From Opitutaceae bacterium (lineage in GTDB: Bacteria > Verrucomicrobiota > Verrucomicrobiia > Opitutales > Opitutaceae): DNA of 52,809 bases. A model generated the notes under the pieces. It worked only from the letters and a program-made list of their open reading frames with translations. It was not told where the DNA came from and made no database searches. This document shows, piece after piece, positions 24,381-31,570 of the stretch. How positions within the stretch are numbered: the stretch's first letter is position 1; each line of letters starts with the position of its first letter. The stretch spans positions 1 through 52,809 of the forward strand of contig JADJZJ010000033.1 in the NCBI GenBank assembly GCA_016715765.1. Direction: 5' to 3'. Both the position numbers and the translations under genes were made by a program.

Positions 24381-25868
24381 ATGCTCCGCCTGCTCGCATT
24401 CCTCCTGATCTGCTGCTGCGCCCCGTGCCCCGCCCAGGCCGCGGCCGGGACGTCCGTCCTGCCCATCCCGCTGGATTCCTACCAGGAGGCCGCCGCTATC
24501 GGCCTGCCCGACCTGCTGCGGCACCGGATCGAAAGCGTTCCGTTCAACCTGGTCGCCACGGTGATTTTCTTCCTGGCCATCTGCCACACCTTCCTCACGT
24601 CCACGTTCCGCCGCTGGTCGCACCGGGCGGAGGCCAGGCACGCCCGCAAGGTGCAGGCCGCCGCCCACCGCACGGATTCCGACGGCGACGGCGTGCCGGA
24701 CGAGGTCAGTTTCTCCGGGCAGATGCTGCACTTCCTTGGTGAGGTCGAGGCGGTGTTTGGCATCTGGGCGGTCGTGCTCGCCGGTGCGATCGGCTATTAC
24801 TACGACTGGGATGCGGTCGTGGGTTATATCGGCCAGTCGGTGAATTTCACCGAACCCATGTTTGTCGTCGTCATCATGGCGATCGCCGGGACGCGGCCGG
24901 TGCTGCGGGCGGCCGAGGCGTGCCTGCGCCTGGTGGCATCCCTTGGCCGGGGTACCGCCGGGGCCTGGTGGTTCACCCTCCTGACCGTGGCACCCGTGCT
25001 CGGCTCGTTCATCACCGAACCGGCGGCGATGACGATCGCCGCCCTGCTCCTCGCCCGGCAGTTCTACGCCCTGAAGCCGTCGCCGCGCTTCGCCTACGCC
25101 ACCCTCGGGCTGCTGTTCGTCAACATTTCCGTGGGTGGTACCATGACACATTTTGCCGCGCCGCCCGTGCTGATGGTGGCCGGACCCTGGCAATGGGACA
25201 CCGCCTTCATGTTCGTGAACTTCGGCTGGAAGGCGGCCATCGGGATCGTCATCGCGACCTCCTGTATTTTTTCATTTTCCGCGGCGAACTGCGTGGCCCG
25301 GCGGGCGCGCGATGCCGGCCAGGACGATGGCGGGGCGCCGGTGCCGGCGTGGATCACCGCTGTGCAACTGGCCTTCATGGCCTTCACGGTGCTGGTGGCC
25401 CATTACCCGCCGCTGTTCATCGGTGGATTTCTCTTCTTCCTGGCTTTCGCCCAGGCCACGGGCCACCACCAGGGCACGATGGACCTGAAGGCCCCGCTGC
25501 TCGTCGGATTCTTCCTGGCCGGCCTCGTGGTGCACGGCGGGCTGCAGGCCTGGTGGATCGAGCCCGTGCTGCAACGCCTCGGGGAATTGCCGCTCTTCTT
25601 CGGCGCGACGATCCTGACGGCCTTCAACGACAATGCCGCCATCACCTACCTGGCGACCCTGGTGCCCGGATTCACCGATCCGCTGAAGTATGCCGTGGTG
25701 GCCGGAGCGGTGACCGGCGGCGGCCTCACCGTCATCGCCAACGCCCCGAATCCGGCCGGCCAGAACATCCTCCAGCGATTTTTCCCCGACGGGGTCAGCC
25801 CGATCGGGCTCCTCCTGGGCGCGCTGCTGCCGACCGGGGTGCTGGCCGCGTGCTTCATTCTGCTGTAG
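24381..25868 (+). CDS. Putative Na+/H+ antiporter family protein
   Basis: 495 residues from ATG 24381, which opens a signal-like segment (MLRLLAFLLICCCAPCPAQA). About ten transmembrane helices follow. The block GSFITEPAAMTIAALLLARQ in the first half and TAFNDNAAITYLATLVPG near residue 413 form an inverted-repeat pair typical of the ion-transporter superfamily (putative Na+/H+ antiporter, PF07399-like). Between the first helix and the core a hydrophilic loop contains T98-D-S-D-G-D-G-V-P-D-E, a calcium-binding loop of the thrombospondin-3/EF-hand type. An upstream frame start at 24333 is less likely. The physiological ion is uncertain. Confidence 0.78.
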   Translation: MLRLLAFLLICCCAPCPAQAAAGTSVLPIPLDSYQEAAAIGLPDLLRHRIESVPFNLVATVIFFLAICHTFLTSTFRRWSHRAEARHARKVQAAAHRTDSDGDGVPDEVSFSGQMLHFLGEVEAVFGIWAVVLAGAIGYYYDWDAVVGYIGQSVNFTEPMFVVVIMAIAGTRPVLRAAEACLRLVASLGRGTAGAWWFTLLTVAPVLGSFITEPAAMTIAALLLARQFYALKPSPRFAYATLGLLFVNISVGGTMTHFAAPPVLMVAGPWQWDTAFMFVNFGWKAAIGIVIATSCIFSFSAANCVARRARDAGQDDGGAPVPAWITAVQLAFMAFTVLVAHYPPLFIGGFLFFLAFAQATGHHQGTMDLKAPLLVGFFLAGLVVHGGLQAWWIEPVLQRLGELPLFFGATILTAFNDNAAITYLATLVPGFTDPLKYAVVAGAVTGGGLTVIANAPNPAGQNILQRFFPDGVSPIGLLLGALLPTGVLAACFILL

Positions 25869-25881
25869 GGGAGGCGTGCAT

Positions 25882-26086
25882 TTCGTAGCGCGGAACTTCA
25901 GTCCGCGTTCTGCACGCTGCGCCGGCGGTAACGCGCTCCCAAACCAGTGCTGGCTGAAGACCAGCACTACGAATCGCGAGCTAGTGTGAGTGCAGGACAG
26001 GTCGTAGATGCTGTTCAGTTGTCGGGAGTCAGTTCATTACGTAGCGCGGAACTTCAGTCCGCGTTCTGCATGCTGCGCCGGCAGCG
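25882..26086. repeat. One complete and one half GTAGCGCGG element
   Basis: A full element lies at 25882-25971 (CGTAGCGCGGAACTTCAGTC ... ACCAGCACTACG). A second copy from 26039 has only the first half, up to CTGCATGCTGCGCCGGCA near 26083, and runs directly into the MFS gene's coding sequence. The half copy encodes that protein's last residues in the antisense direction. The gap 25869-26036 has no gene. Confidence 0.8.
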
Positions 26087-27509
26087 ATTCGGTCTTTCCC
26101 GCCACAAGAACGAGCGCACCAATGATGAGGGCGGCCGCGACGGCGAAGGTGATCCGCATCCCGTTGGCAACGGACTCGGGTGGCGCCGTGGTGGGGTCGC
26201 TGGTGGCCGAGGCGAACGCAAACACCGCGCCCATCAGGGAAGCGCCGGTGATGAGCCCAAGGTTGCGGGACAGGTTGAGCAGGCCGGAAATCACGCCGCG
26301 CCGGTCCGGGAGGATCTCCGACATGACCGCGGTGTTGTTGGCCGTCTGGAACAGGGCGTAACCGGCGGTGATGACCGCGATGGGCGCGAGATAGCCGGAG
26401 AGGCCGGATTTCACGGGCAGCAGGGAGAGGATCAGCGAACCCGCCACCATGCCGCCCAGCCCGACGATGGTCATGCCGTGTGCGCCGAAGCGGTCGGCCA
26501 TGCGTCCGGCGGGCACGCCAGCCAGCGCGGCCACCAACGGGCCAACCGACAGGGAGAAACCCACCCGGGCCGCATCGAGCCCGAGCGCCCGCGACAGGTA
26601 GAACGGCCCGACCACGAGCGTCGCCATCATCACGGTCGAGACGAGCGCACTCATGACCAGGCTCGTACGCAGCATCGGTTCGCGGAACATGGCCAGGCGG
26701 ATCAAGGGCGAGGCGGCCCGCGCCTCGGCGAGCACAAAGAGGCCCGCGCCGATGGCGGCCGCCAGCAGCAGGGCCAGGTTGAGTGAACCGAAGCGGCCGC
26801 GACCGATCGTCATCGCGAGCGCATAGGCGGCGAGCGTCACGGCCAGCAGCAGTGTGCCCGCATGGTCAAAACCTGCCCGCACCGCCTCCGGCCCCCGGCG
26901 GTCTGCGGGCAGATGGCGCCGCACGAGCAGAAACGTCAGCAGGCCCAACGGCACGTTGATCAGGAAGATCGCCCGCCAGCCGAATCCGGCGATCAGCATG
27001 CCGCCGAGCGAGGGACCGAGCGCCGTGCCGATTGCGGACATCGTGCCGAGCAGGCCCATGGCGCTGCCGGTCCTCGCCTTCGGCACCGTGTCACCGACAA
27101 ACGCCAGGGTGAGGGCCATCATGACCGCCGCGCCGAGACCCTGCGCCGCCCGGGCGGCAATCAGCAGCCAGAGTGAGGGCGCGAAACCGCCCAGGATCGA
27201 AGCCGCCGTAAACAGCGAAATCCCGGCCAGCAGCAGTCGGCGGCGGCCGGTGATGTCGCCGAGTCGTCCCACGCTGACAATCAGGGCGGTGATACCGAGC
27301 AGGTAGGCGAGGATGATCCATTGGACGGCCTGAAAGGAGGCGCTGAACGCCTGGGCAAGGGTGGGCAGGGCCACATTGGCGATGCTCGTACTGCGCGAGG
27401 ACATCAGCATGGAGAGCGACAGGCCGGTAAGTGCCAACGGCGCTGAGTTCGCGGATTTGGCGTTTTCGGATGCTGACTTATCTTGTTCTATGGTAAGTGA
27501 ATCAGACAT
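26037..27509 (-). CDS. MFS drug-efflux transporter, DHA2 family, with a repeat-derived C-terminal tail
   Basis: 490 residues from ATG 27509. It has 14 predicted membrane helices, as in EmrB/QacA-type exporters. Family marks are STSIANVALPTLAQAF, VQWIILAYLLGITALIVSVGRLGDITGRRR (motif A, in part) and the motif-C-like GTALGPSLGGMLI. It would export toxic compounds using the proton gradient. The last ~15 residues (PAQHAERGLKFRAT) are read from a half palindromic repeat rather than from an ancestral gene end; the same words appear in every non-coding copy. It is divergent from a LysR gene, its likely regulator. The start could be further upstream (27572), but that part is not protein-like. Confidence 0.9.
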   Translation of the reverse strand: MSDSLTIEQDKSASENAKSANSAPLALTGLSLSMLMSSRSTSIANVALPTLAQAFSASFQAVQWIILAYLLGITALIVSVGRLGDITGRRRLLLAGISLFTAASILGGFAPSLWLLIAARAAQGLGAAVMMALTLAFVGDTVPKARTGSAMGLLGTMSAIGTALGPSLGGMLIAGFGWRAIFLINVPLGLLTFLLVRRHLPADRRGPEAVRAGFDHAGTLLLAVTLAAYALAMTIGRGRFGSLNLALLLAAAIGAGLFVLAEARAASPLIRLAMFREPMLRTSLVMSALVSTVMMATLVVGPFYLSRALGLDAARVGFSLSVGPLVAALAGVPAGRMADRFGAHGMTIVGLGGMVAGSLILSLLPVKSGLSGYLAPIAVITAGYALFQTANNTAVMSEILPDRRGVISGLLNLSRNLGLITGASLMGAVFAFASATSDPTTAPPESVANGMRITFAVAAALIIGALVLVAGKTESLPAQHAERGLKFRAT

Positions 27510-27648
27510 GAGCTGTGTTTTTGGCGGCCTCTTAAAATAGGGCCTGCAGCACTTTAGCTCATTGCCTGACATGGCGGAAGACGCACCGTTTGCACTTTAT
27601 TCATGCATTTGACGCCACATTACGGGCGATCTATGCTAGGGAGGTGGG
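27510..27648. promoter_or_regulatory. Divergent promoter region between MFS and LysR genes
   Basis: This 139-base AT-richer gap separates the divergently transcribed transporter and its probable LysR regulator. LysR proteins usually bind T-N11-A sites in such gaps and control both directions. Several loosely fitting sites exist but none stands out. A good ribosome site, AGGGAGGTG, lies at 27638-27646 close before the LysR ATG. Confidence 0.5.
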
Positions 27649-28545
27649 ATGGCGAGCCCCGACCTCAACCTCCTTGTCACCCTTGATGTGCTGCTCGCGG
27701 AAGGCAGCGTTGCGCGCGCCGCCCGACGGTTGCGGCTCAGCCCGTCGGCGATGAGCCGGGCGCTGGCGCGCTTGCGCGAGACGACGGGCGATCCGCTGTT
27801 GGTCCGGGCCGGACGCGGTCTTGTCCCCACGCCCCGGGCGATCGAACTCCGCGAACAGGTCGGTCAGCTCGTGCAGGGAGGGGAGTCGGTGCTAAGTCCC
27901 GTGGGAAAGCTCGACCTCAAGCAACTGGTCCGGACGTTCACTGTGCGGACCAGCGACGGCTTTGTGGAGAATTTCGGGCCGGACCTCATCGCGCGCGTCG
28001 GCGCGGAGGCTCCCGGCGTGCGGCTGCGCTTCGTGCGGAAGCCCGACAAGGACAACACGCCCCTGCGCGACGGCACGGTTGATCTTGAGACCGGCGTGGT
28101 AGGGGAGACGACCGGCCCGGAGGTTCGGATGCAGGCCCTGTTCCGGGATCGCTTCATTGGCGTGGTGCGGATCGGGCACCCGCTGACCGGGGGTGAGATC
28201 ACGCCTGCCCGATATGCGAGCGGCCGGCACATCTGTGTGTCGCGGCGGGGGCTGGCCCATGGTCCGATTGATGAAGCCTTGAAGGCGTTCGGGCTGAAGC
28301 GGGAGATCGCCACGATCGTCGGCGGCTTTTCGGCCGCGCTGGCGCTGGCCCGGGCCTCCGACCTGATCGCCAGTGTTCCCGAGCGGCACACCGGAAACCT
28401 GCGCGCGGGCCTGCACAGTTTTCCCCTGCCGGTCGCCACGCCGGAGCTGCCGGTTTCATTGCTCTGGCATCCGCGGCTGGAGGCCGATCCCGCGCATCGC
28501 TGGTTGCGCGGACTCGTGCGCGAGGTTTGCGCAGTGCTGCGTTGA
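27649..28545 (+). CDS. LysR-type transcriptional regulator
   Basis: 298 residues. The N-terminal winged helix is clear: LNLLVTLDVLLAEGSVARAARRL followed by RLSPSAMSRALARLRETTGDPLLVRAGRGLVPTPRA (in part), the classical LysR pattern. The effector domain begins near residue 90 (FTVRTSDGFVENFGPDLIARV) and resembles the NodD/LeuO-like subgroup. It lies divergent to the DHA2 exporter at 26037, so it most likely controls that gene in response to an exported compound. The stop is followed after 38 bases by a palindromic element. Confidence 0.92.
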   Translation: MASPDLNLLVTLDVLLAEGSVARAARRLRLSPSAMSRALARLRETTGDPLLVRAGRGLVPTPRAIELREQVGQLVQGGESVLSPVGKLDLKQLVRTFTVRTSDGFVENFGPDLIARVGAEAPGVRLRFVRKPDKDNTPLRDGTVDLETGVVGETTGPEVRMQALFRDRFIGVVRIGHPLTGGEITPARYASGRHICVSRRGLAHGPIDEALKAFGLKREIATIVGGFSAALALARASDLIASVPERHTGNLRAGLHSFPLPVATPELPVSLLWHPRLEADPAHRWLRGLVREVCAVLR

Positions 28546-28583
28546 AGGTGCGGGTGACCGTGGCAGGGCCGATCCGTGCGCAT

Positions 28584-28672
28584 CGTAGCGCGGAACTTCA
28601 GTCCGCGTTCTGCATGCTGCGCCGGAGGTAGCGTTCTCCCAAACCAGTGCTGGCTGAAGGCCAGCACTACGA
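28584..28672. repeat. GTAGCGCGG-family palindromic element
   Basis: Complete copy: CGTAGCGCGGAACTTCAGTC at the left, GGCTGAAGGCCAGCACTACG at the right, with the shared middle TCTGCATGCTGCGCCGG. It is nearly identical to the copy at 25882, including the words AAACCAGTGCTGGCTGAAG. Confidence 0.85.
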
Positions 28673-28741
28673 TCCTTCGCCGGGCCTCCTTCGCATCGCA
28701 AAATCTCCTGCCGTCCAACCAGCTCAGTGTTCGAGAATTGA

Positions 28742-28916
28742 CCGTGCCATCCGAAGCCCGACCGGGCGAAGGATGTAGATTATTCGCGAATGCAGCTTGC
28801 CCTCCTACGCTAAAGCTATGGAGGGCATCCTTCGCCGCGTGCGATCAAATGGGTGGGTAGGTCTCCAGTATCAGGCAGATGGCCGTGCCATCCGAAGCTC
28901 GACCGGGCGAAGGATG
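28742..28916. repeat. 34-base direct repeat ending at the tRNA 3' end
   Basis: CCGTGCCATCCGAAGCCCGA and the following 14 bases at 28742-28775 recur at 28883-28916 with one mismatch. The second copy ends inside the CCA end of the tRNA gene. The 107 bases between copies contain no gene. This could be an att-like duplication or a local tandem duplication. Confidence 0.6.
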
Positions 28917-28990
28917 GTGGAGCAGATCGGGATCAAACCGACGACCTCGTCGTTGCGAACGACGCGCTCTATCAACTGAGCTACTGCCCC
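28915..28990 (-). tRNA. tRNA-Ala (anticodon CGC)
   Basis: A 76-base cloverleaf with the CCA end encoded. Acceptor GGGGCAG/CTGCTCC carries the G3-U70 wobble that marks alanine tRNAs. The D-stem is GCTC/GAGC, the anticodon stem CGTCG/CGACG with loop TTCGCAA, giving anticodon CGC, which reads GCG. The T-stem is GTCGG/CCGAT with loop TTTGATC. Two normally invariant bases are changed: position 19 is A instead of G, and position 56 is T instead of C. They pair with each other in the tRNA elbow, so the pair is swapped as a unit. Confidence 0.93.
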
Positions 28991-29118
28991 AATGGGAGGG
29001 GTGGTTTTGGGCAATCGGGTTGCGCGAGTAAACATCAATTTTCGCGCCAAAGCGGTGACAGGGAGGCAAAATTCCGGTTACGGCGGGGTTTGGCGTCATA
29101 TTTGCTTTAACCACACTC

Positions 29119-29147
29119 TTAACCGGCCCAATCTGGGAACCGGTTAA
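29119..29147. promoter_or_regulatory. TTAACCGG palindrome upstream of the CBM48-like gene
   Basis: TTAACCGG (29119-29126) and CCGGTTAA (29140-29147) are exact inverted arms separated by 13 bases, 22 bases before the ATG at 29170. It could be an operator or a leader hairpin. A looser TTAAC-GTTAA pair occurs before the GH51 gene at 35722. Confidence 0.4.
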
Positions 29148-29169
29148 TTGTAATCCTCCACATACTGCC

Positions 29170-29535
29170 ATGACCAAGAAATCCAAGACTACCAAGGCGC
29201 TCACCCCGGCGACAAAACCCGTAAAAGCCGTCAAGAAGACGACCGCCCGGCCCGCCGTAAAGAAGGCGGCGCCCAAGGTGGTGGTCACGACCATCTCCGC
29301 CCTCGTGGATGTCGGTTTCGGCAATACCCTCTATCTCCGCGGCGAGGGCCCGGGCCTGAACTGGGAAAAGGGCGTGCCCATGAATTGTGTGACCGACAAT
29401 CAATGGTCCCTGGCCATCGCCGAATCCGCCCGCCCGGTGGTGTTCAAATTCCTGTTGAACGACGAAACCTGGTGCGCCGGCGACGATTTGGTCGCCGAAC
29501 CGGGCTCGACGGTTTCCTTCAAACCGGAGTTCTGA
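29170..29535 (+). CDS. Small protein: Lys/Ala/Pro-rich tail plus a CBM48/CBM20-like beta domain
   Basis: 121 residues. Residues 1-38 are a basic, Lys-Thr-Pro-Ala-rich tail (KKSKTTKALTPATKPVKAVK...) like histone H1-like or AlgP-type tails. Residues 39-121 form a starch/glycogen-binding-like beta domain: TTISALVDVGFGNTLYLRGEG, PGLNWEKGVPM, NQWSLAIAES, RPVVFKFLLNDETWCAGDDL. The L-x-W-x-x-G and W-C-x-G-D blocks are typical of CBM48/AMPK-beta-type folds. No signal peptide is present, so it acts in the cytoplasm, perhaps binding a polymer with both ends. Similar proteins occur in Verrucomicrobiota, from memory of the group. Confidence 0.72.
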   Translation: MTKKSKTTKALTPATKPVKAVKKTTARPAVKKAAPKVVVTTISALVDVGFGNTLYLRGEGPGLNWEKGVPMNCVTDNQWSLAIAESARPVVFKFLLNDETWCAGDDLVAEPGSTVSFKPEF

Positions 29536-29635
29536 GGCGACGATGCAGTCGGCGATGAGGTTGAGCTAAGCTCCGCTCTGAGAGCACGCCGCCAGCCTTT
29601 GCCGGCCTACCGGATCCATCGTTCCGGTTTCGCAA

Positions 29636-30421
29636 TCATCGAGGCGTAGGGGCGCGCCCCCAGGCTGTGATGGGGCGCGAACCGTTGGCGCTCTGTTTCA
29701 ACGGGGCAAACTCCAAGTCAGGATTGAGTTCCAACAACCTTGCCTGGATCCGGGCCGTCGCGGCGTCGCGGTCGGTCAGGTCCTCGGCCGGGACGAGCTC
29801 GCAACGCATCCGCACGCGGGAGAAGGGCTTGGGCAGGTAGAACTTGTCCCAAGCCTTCCGCAGGCGCCAGGCCGAGGCGAATTCGGCGCCGATCAGCAAA
29901 ATCGGCGTCTTGGTCCGGCGCGTGACGATCAGGGCGCCGGGTTTGACCTCGTAGATCGGCCCCTTGGGTCCGTCGGGGGTGATGCCCACGTCCTTCCCGT
30001 CGCGGAGAACCTCGACCAGGGCGGTGGCAGCCTCGCGACCGAGCCGGTGGCTCGAGCCGCGTACGGTCCGCAGGCCGATGAGGGAGAAAAACGCGTCGAG
30101 CCAGGCCCCGTCCTTGCTGGCGCTGACCAGCGCGTACATCGGACGGCCGCGACGGTAGCGGCGGTAGATCAGGGCGGCGAGGAACAGCCGGTTGTGCCAG
30201 AGCACCATGGCGACCGGTTGGTCGCACTTGGTGAAGTTGGCCACGTCCTGTGGCGTCTCGTCGAGGCGCAGGGTCGCGATCCACGTGCGCACCAGCAGGC
30301 CGAACGGCCACATCACCAGCCGGCGCCAGCCGGAGATGTGCTGCACCTGGGAATGAGGATCGGAGGCTGTGGATGGCGGATTCAGCAGCGCGTTTGTTGC
30401 GCAAACCCGGGGCTGCGCCAA
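29636..30421 (-). CDS. DUF374-type lysophospholipid acyltransferase
   Basis: Up to 261 residues; the start is uncertain (TTG 30421, or an internal GTG near 30346). The core shows the family blocks VAMVLWHNRLFLAALIYRRY (H-N in place of the HxxxxD His), ALVSASKDGAWLDAFFSLIGL, RGSSHRLGREA, and GITPDGPKGPIYEVKPGAL with the D-G-P-K-G-P box. DUF374 proteins transfer acyl chains in lipid A-like or phospholipid pathways at the inner membrane. The N-terminus has a short hydrophobic segment (MWPFGLLVRTWIATL). It is isolated, with no operon partner on its strand. Confidence 0.85.
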   Translation of the reverse strand: MAQPRVCATNALLNPPSTASDPHSQVQHISGWRRLVMWPFGLLVRTWIATLRLDETPQDVANFTKCDQPVAMVLWHNRLFLAALIYRRYRRGRPMYALVSASKDGAWLDAFFSLIGLRTVRGSSHRLGREAATALVEVLRDGKDVGITPDGPKGPIYEVKPGALIVTRRTKTPILLIGAEFASAWRLRKAWDKFYLPKPFSRVRMRCELVPAEDLTDRDAATARIQARLLELNPDLEFAPLKQSANGSRPITAWGRAPTPR

Positions 30422-30540
30422 GACCGAATCGTTCCGGTTGACGCGGCCGAGGATTCACGAAGGCAGATCTAGCCTGGAAGGAATGGCCGCAAAAAGGTTT
30501 GGCGCGGCGGAGCCGCAATCAAAATGGATGGCCGATTATT

Positions 30541-30650
30541 TAACCACAAAGAACACAAGGTTTCCGTCCGGCTAGAGGAAGTCTCCCGCGCCCTTATAAG
30601 GGCCTCGCACGCTTTATCCGCATGAGGATTTTTGTGTTCTTTGTGGTTAA
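30541..30650. repeat. AACCACAAAGAACACAA inverted repeat
   Basis: TAACCACAAAGAACACAAGG (30541-30560) and TTTTTGTGTTCTTTGTGGTT (30629-30648) are near-exact inverted arms around an 68-base loop. The element is a relative of the AACCACAGAT family. The gap 30422-30720 has no gene. Confidence 0.7.
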
Positions 30651-30720
30651 TCCAATTCCTCGAGACTTGAGAGGGTAAGTGGGTTGACGCGGACGGGATT
30701 GACCGGCACCAACCCCGGTC

Positions 30721-31251
30721 ATGTCCGGTCCCCTGCCGACCTGTCCGCATCTGCCCGCACTCCGGGCGGGGTTGGACTGGCGTGCGCTGCACCGCTTCCG
30801 CGATGACCAGCGCGGGGCGGAGTTCTATTTCGCGTGCCTCGAATACGCCCAGGCGCTCTGGCACCGGGGCCTCGCGGCACGGGCGTTGCTCTGCCTTGAC
30901 CGGGCCCTGGGCGCCGATCTCCGCGGTGATGAGCCGGTGTTGCGCGAATGGCCGCTGCCCTATGCGGCGATGGCGTGGTGCATCGGGCAGTGCCCCGAGG
31001 GCGTGTTCATCGGCAACCCGCGGGTGCATTTTCAGCATTATGCCGACCGCATGAACGAGCCGCGGAAGGAGCAGCGCCGCTGGCGCGCGTGGGCCTGCTG
31101 GGCGCTGGCGCGGACGGTGCGGCCGGAGTTGCCGGGTGATCCAAGGCGCCGGGTGGTGGAGCCGACGGTGGACGAGATCGATCGGCGATTGCGGGAGCAC
31201 GGATTATCCGGTGAGGCGGATTTGTGGCGCCAGGTGTTGAGTACACCTTAA
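30721..31251 (+). CDS. Conserved-looking hypothetical protein, helical
   Basis: 176 residues rich in Arg, Ala, Leu and Trp, mostly helical. It starts MSGPLPTCPHLPALRAGLDWRAL. Repeated pairs such as FYFACLEYAQALWHRGLAARALLCLDRAL look like TPR-style helix hairpins, and the middle contains AWCIGQCPEGVFIGNPRVHFQHYADRMNEPRKEQR. The codon bias matches the neighbours, supporting a real gene. No function or family is recognised. It lies convergent to the desaturase-Rieske gene, with a nested repeat array (31279-31510) between them. Confidence 0.65.
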   Translation: MSGPLPTCPHLPALRAGLDWRALHRFRDDQRGAEFYFACLEYAQALWHRGLAARALLCLDRALGADLRGDEPVLREWPLPYAAMAWCIGQCPEGVFIGNPRVHFQHYADRMNEPRKEQRRWRAWACWALARTVRPELPGDPRRRVVEPTVDEIDRRLREHGLSGEADLWRQVLSTP

Positions 31252-31278
31252 GGGCTCTCGTGGAGACGCGGAGTATTT

Positions 31279-31510
31279 AACCACGGATTTCACGGATTGC
31301 ACGGATCAGAGGATGGCCACACGAGGCACATAAGGCTCAAGATCCAAACCGGTTCACAGGAGCTAACAGAGCAAACGGAGAGTTGGGTTTCATATCTCCG
31401 TTCTCTCTGTTTCCACCTGTAAATCGGATTGGTCCCTTACGTGCCTTTTGCGCCTCTTGTGGCCATTGCTTGGGATTCAAATCCGAGTCATCCGCGAAAT
31501 CCGTGGTCAA
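31279..31510. repeat. Three inverted repeats nested inside one another
   Basis: Outer arms AACCACGGATTTCACGGAT (31279) and ATCCGCGAAATCCGTGGT (31490). Middle arms ATGGCCACACGAGGCACATA (31313) and ACGTGCCTTTTGCGCCTCTTGTGGCCA (named in part, 31439-31465). Inner arms GGTTCACAGGAGCTAACAGA and its approximate complement around 31405-31425. Together they fill the gap 31252-31570 and could fold into one long imperfect hairpin. No gene is present. Confidence 0.7.
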
Positions 31511-31570
31511 AAACTCCGCGCCCTCCGCGCCTCCGCGTGAGACCAGTTTTTCACCGATAAACTGCACCCC

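Noticed and set aside
28742..28916. CRISPR-like pair of repeats
   Set aside because: Only two copies, 34 bases each with a 107-base gap; no further units or Cas genes.
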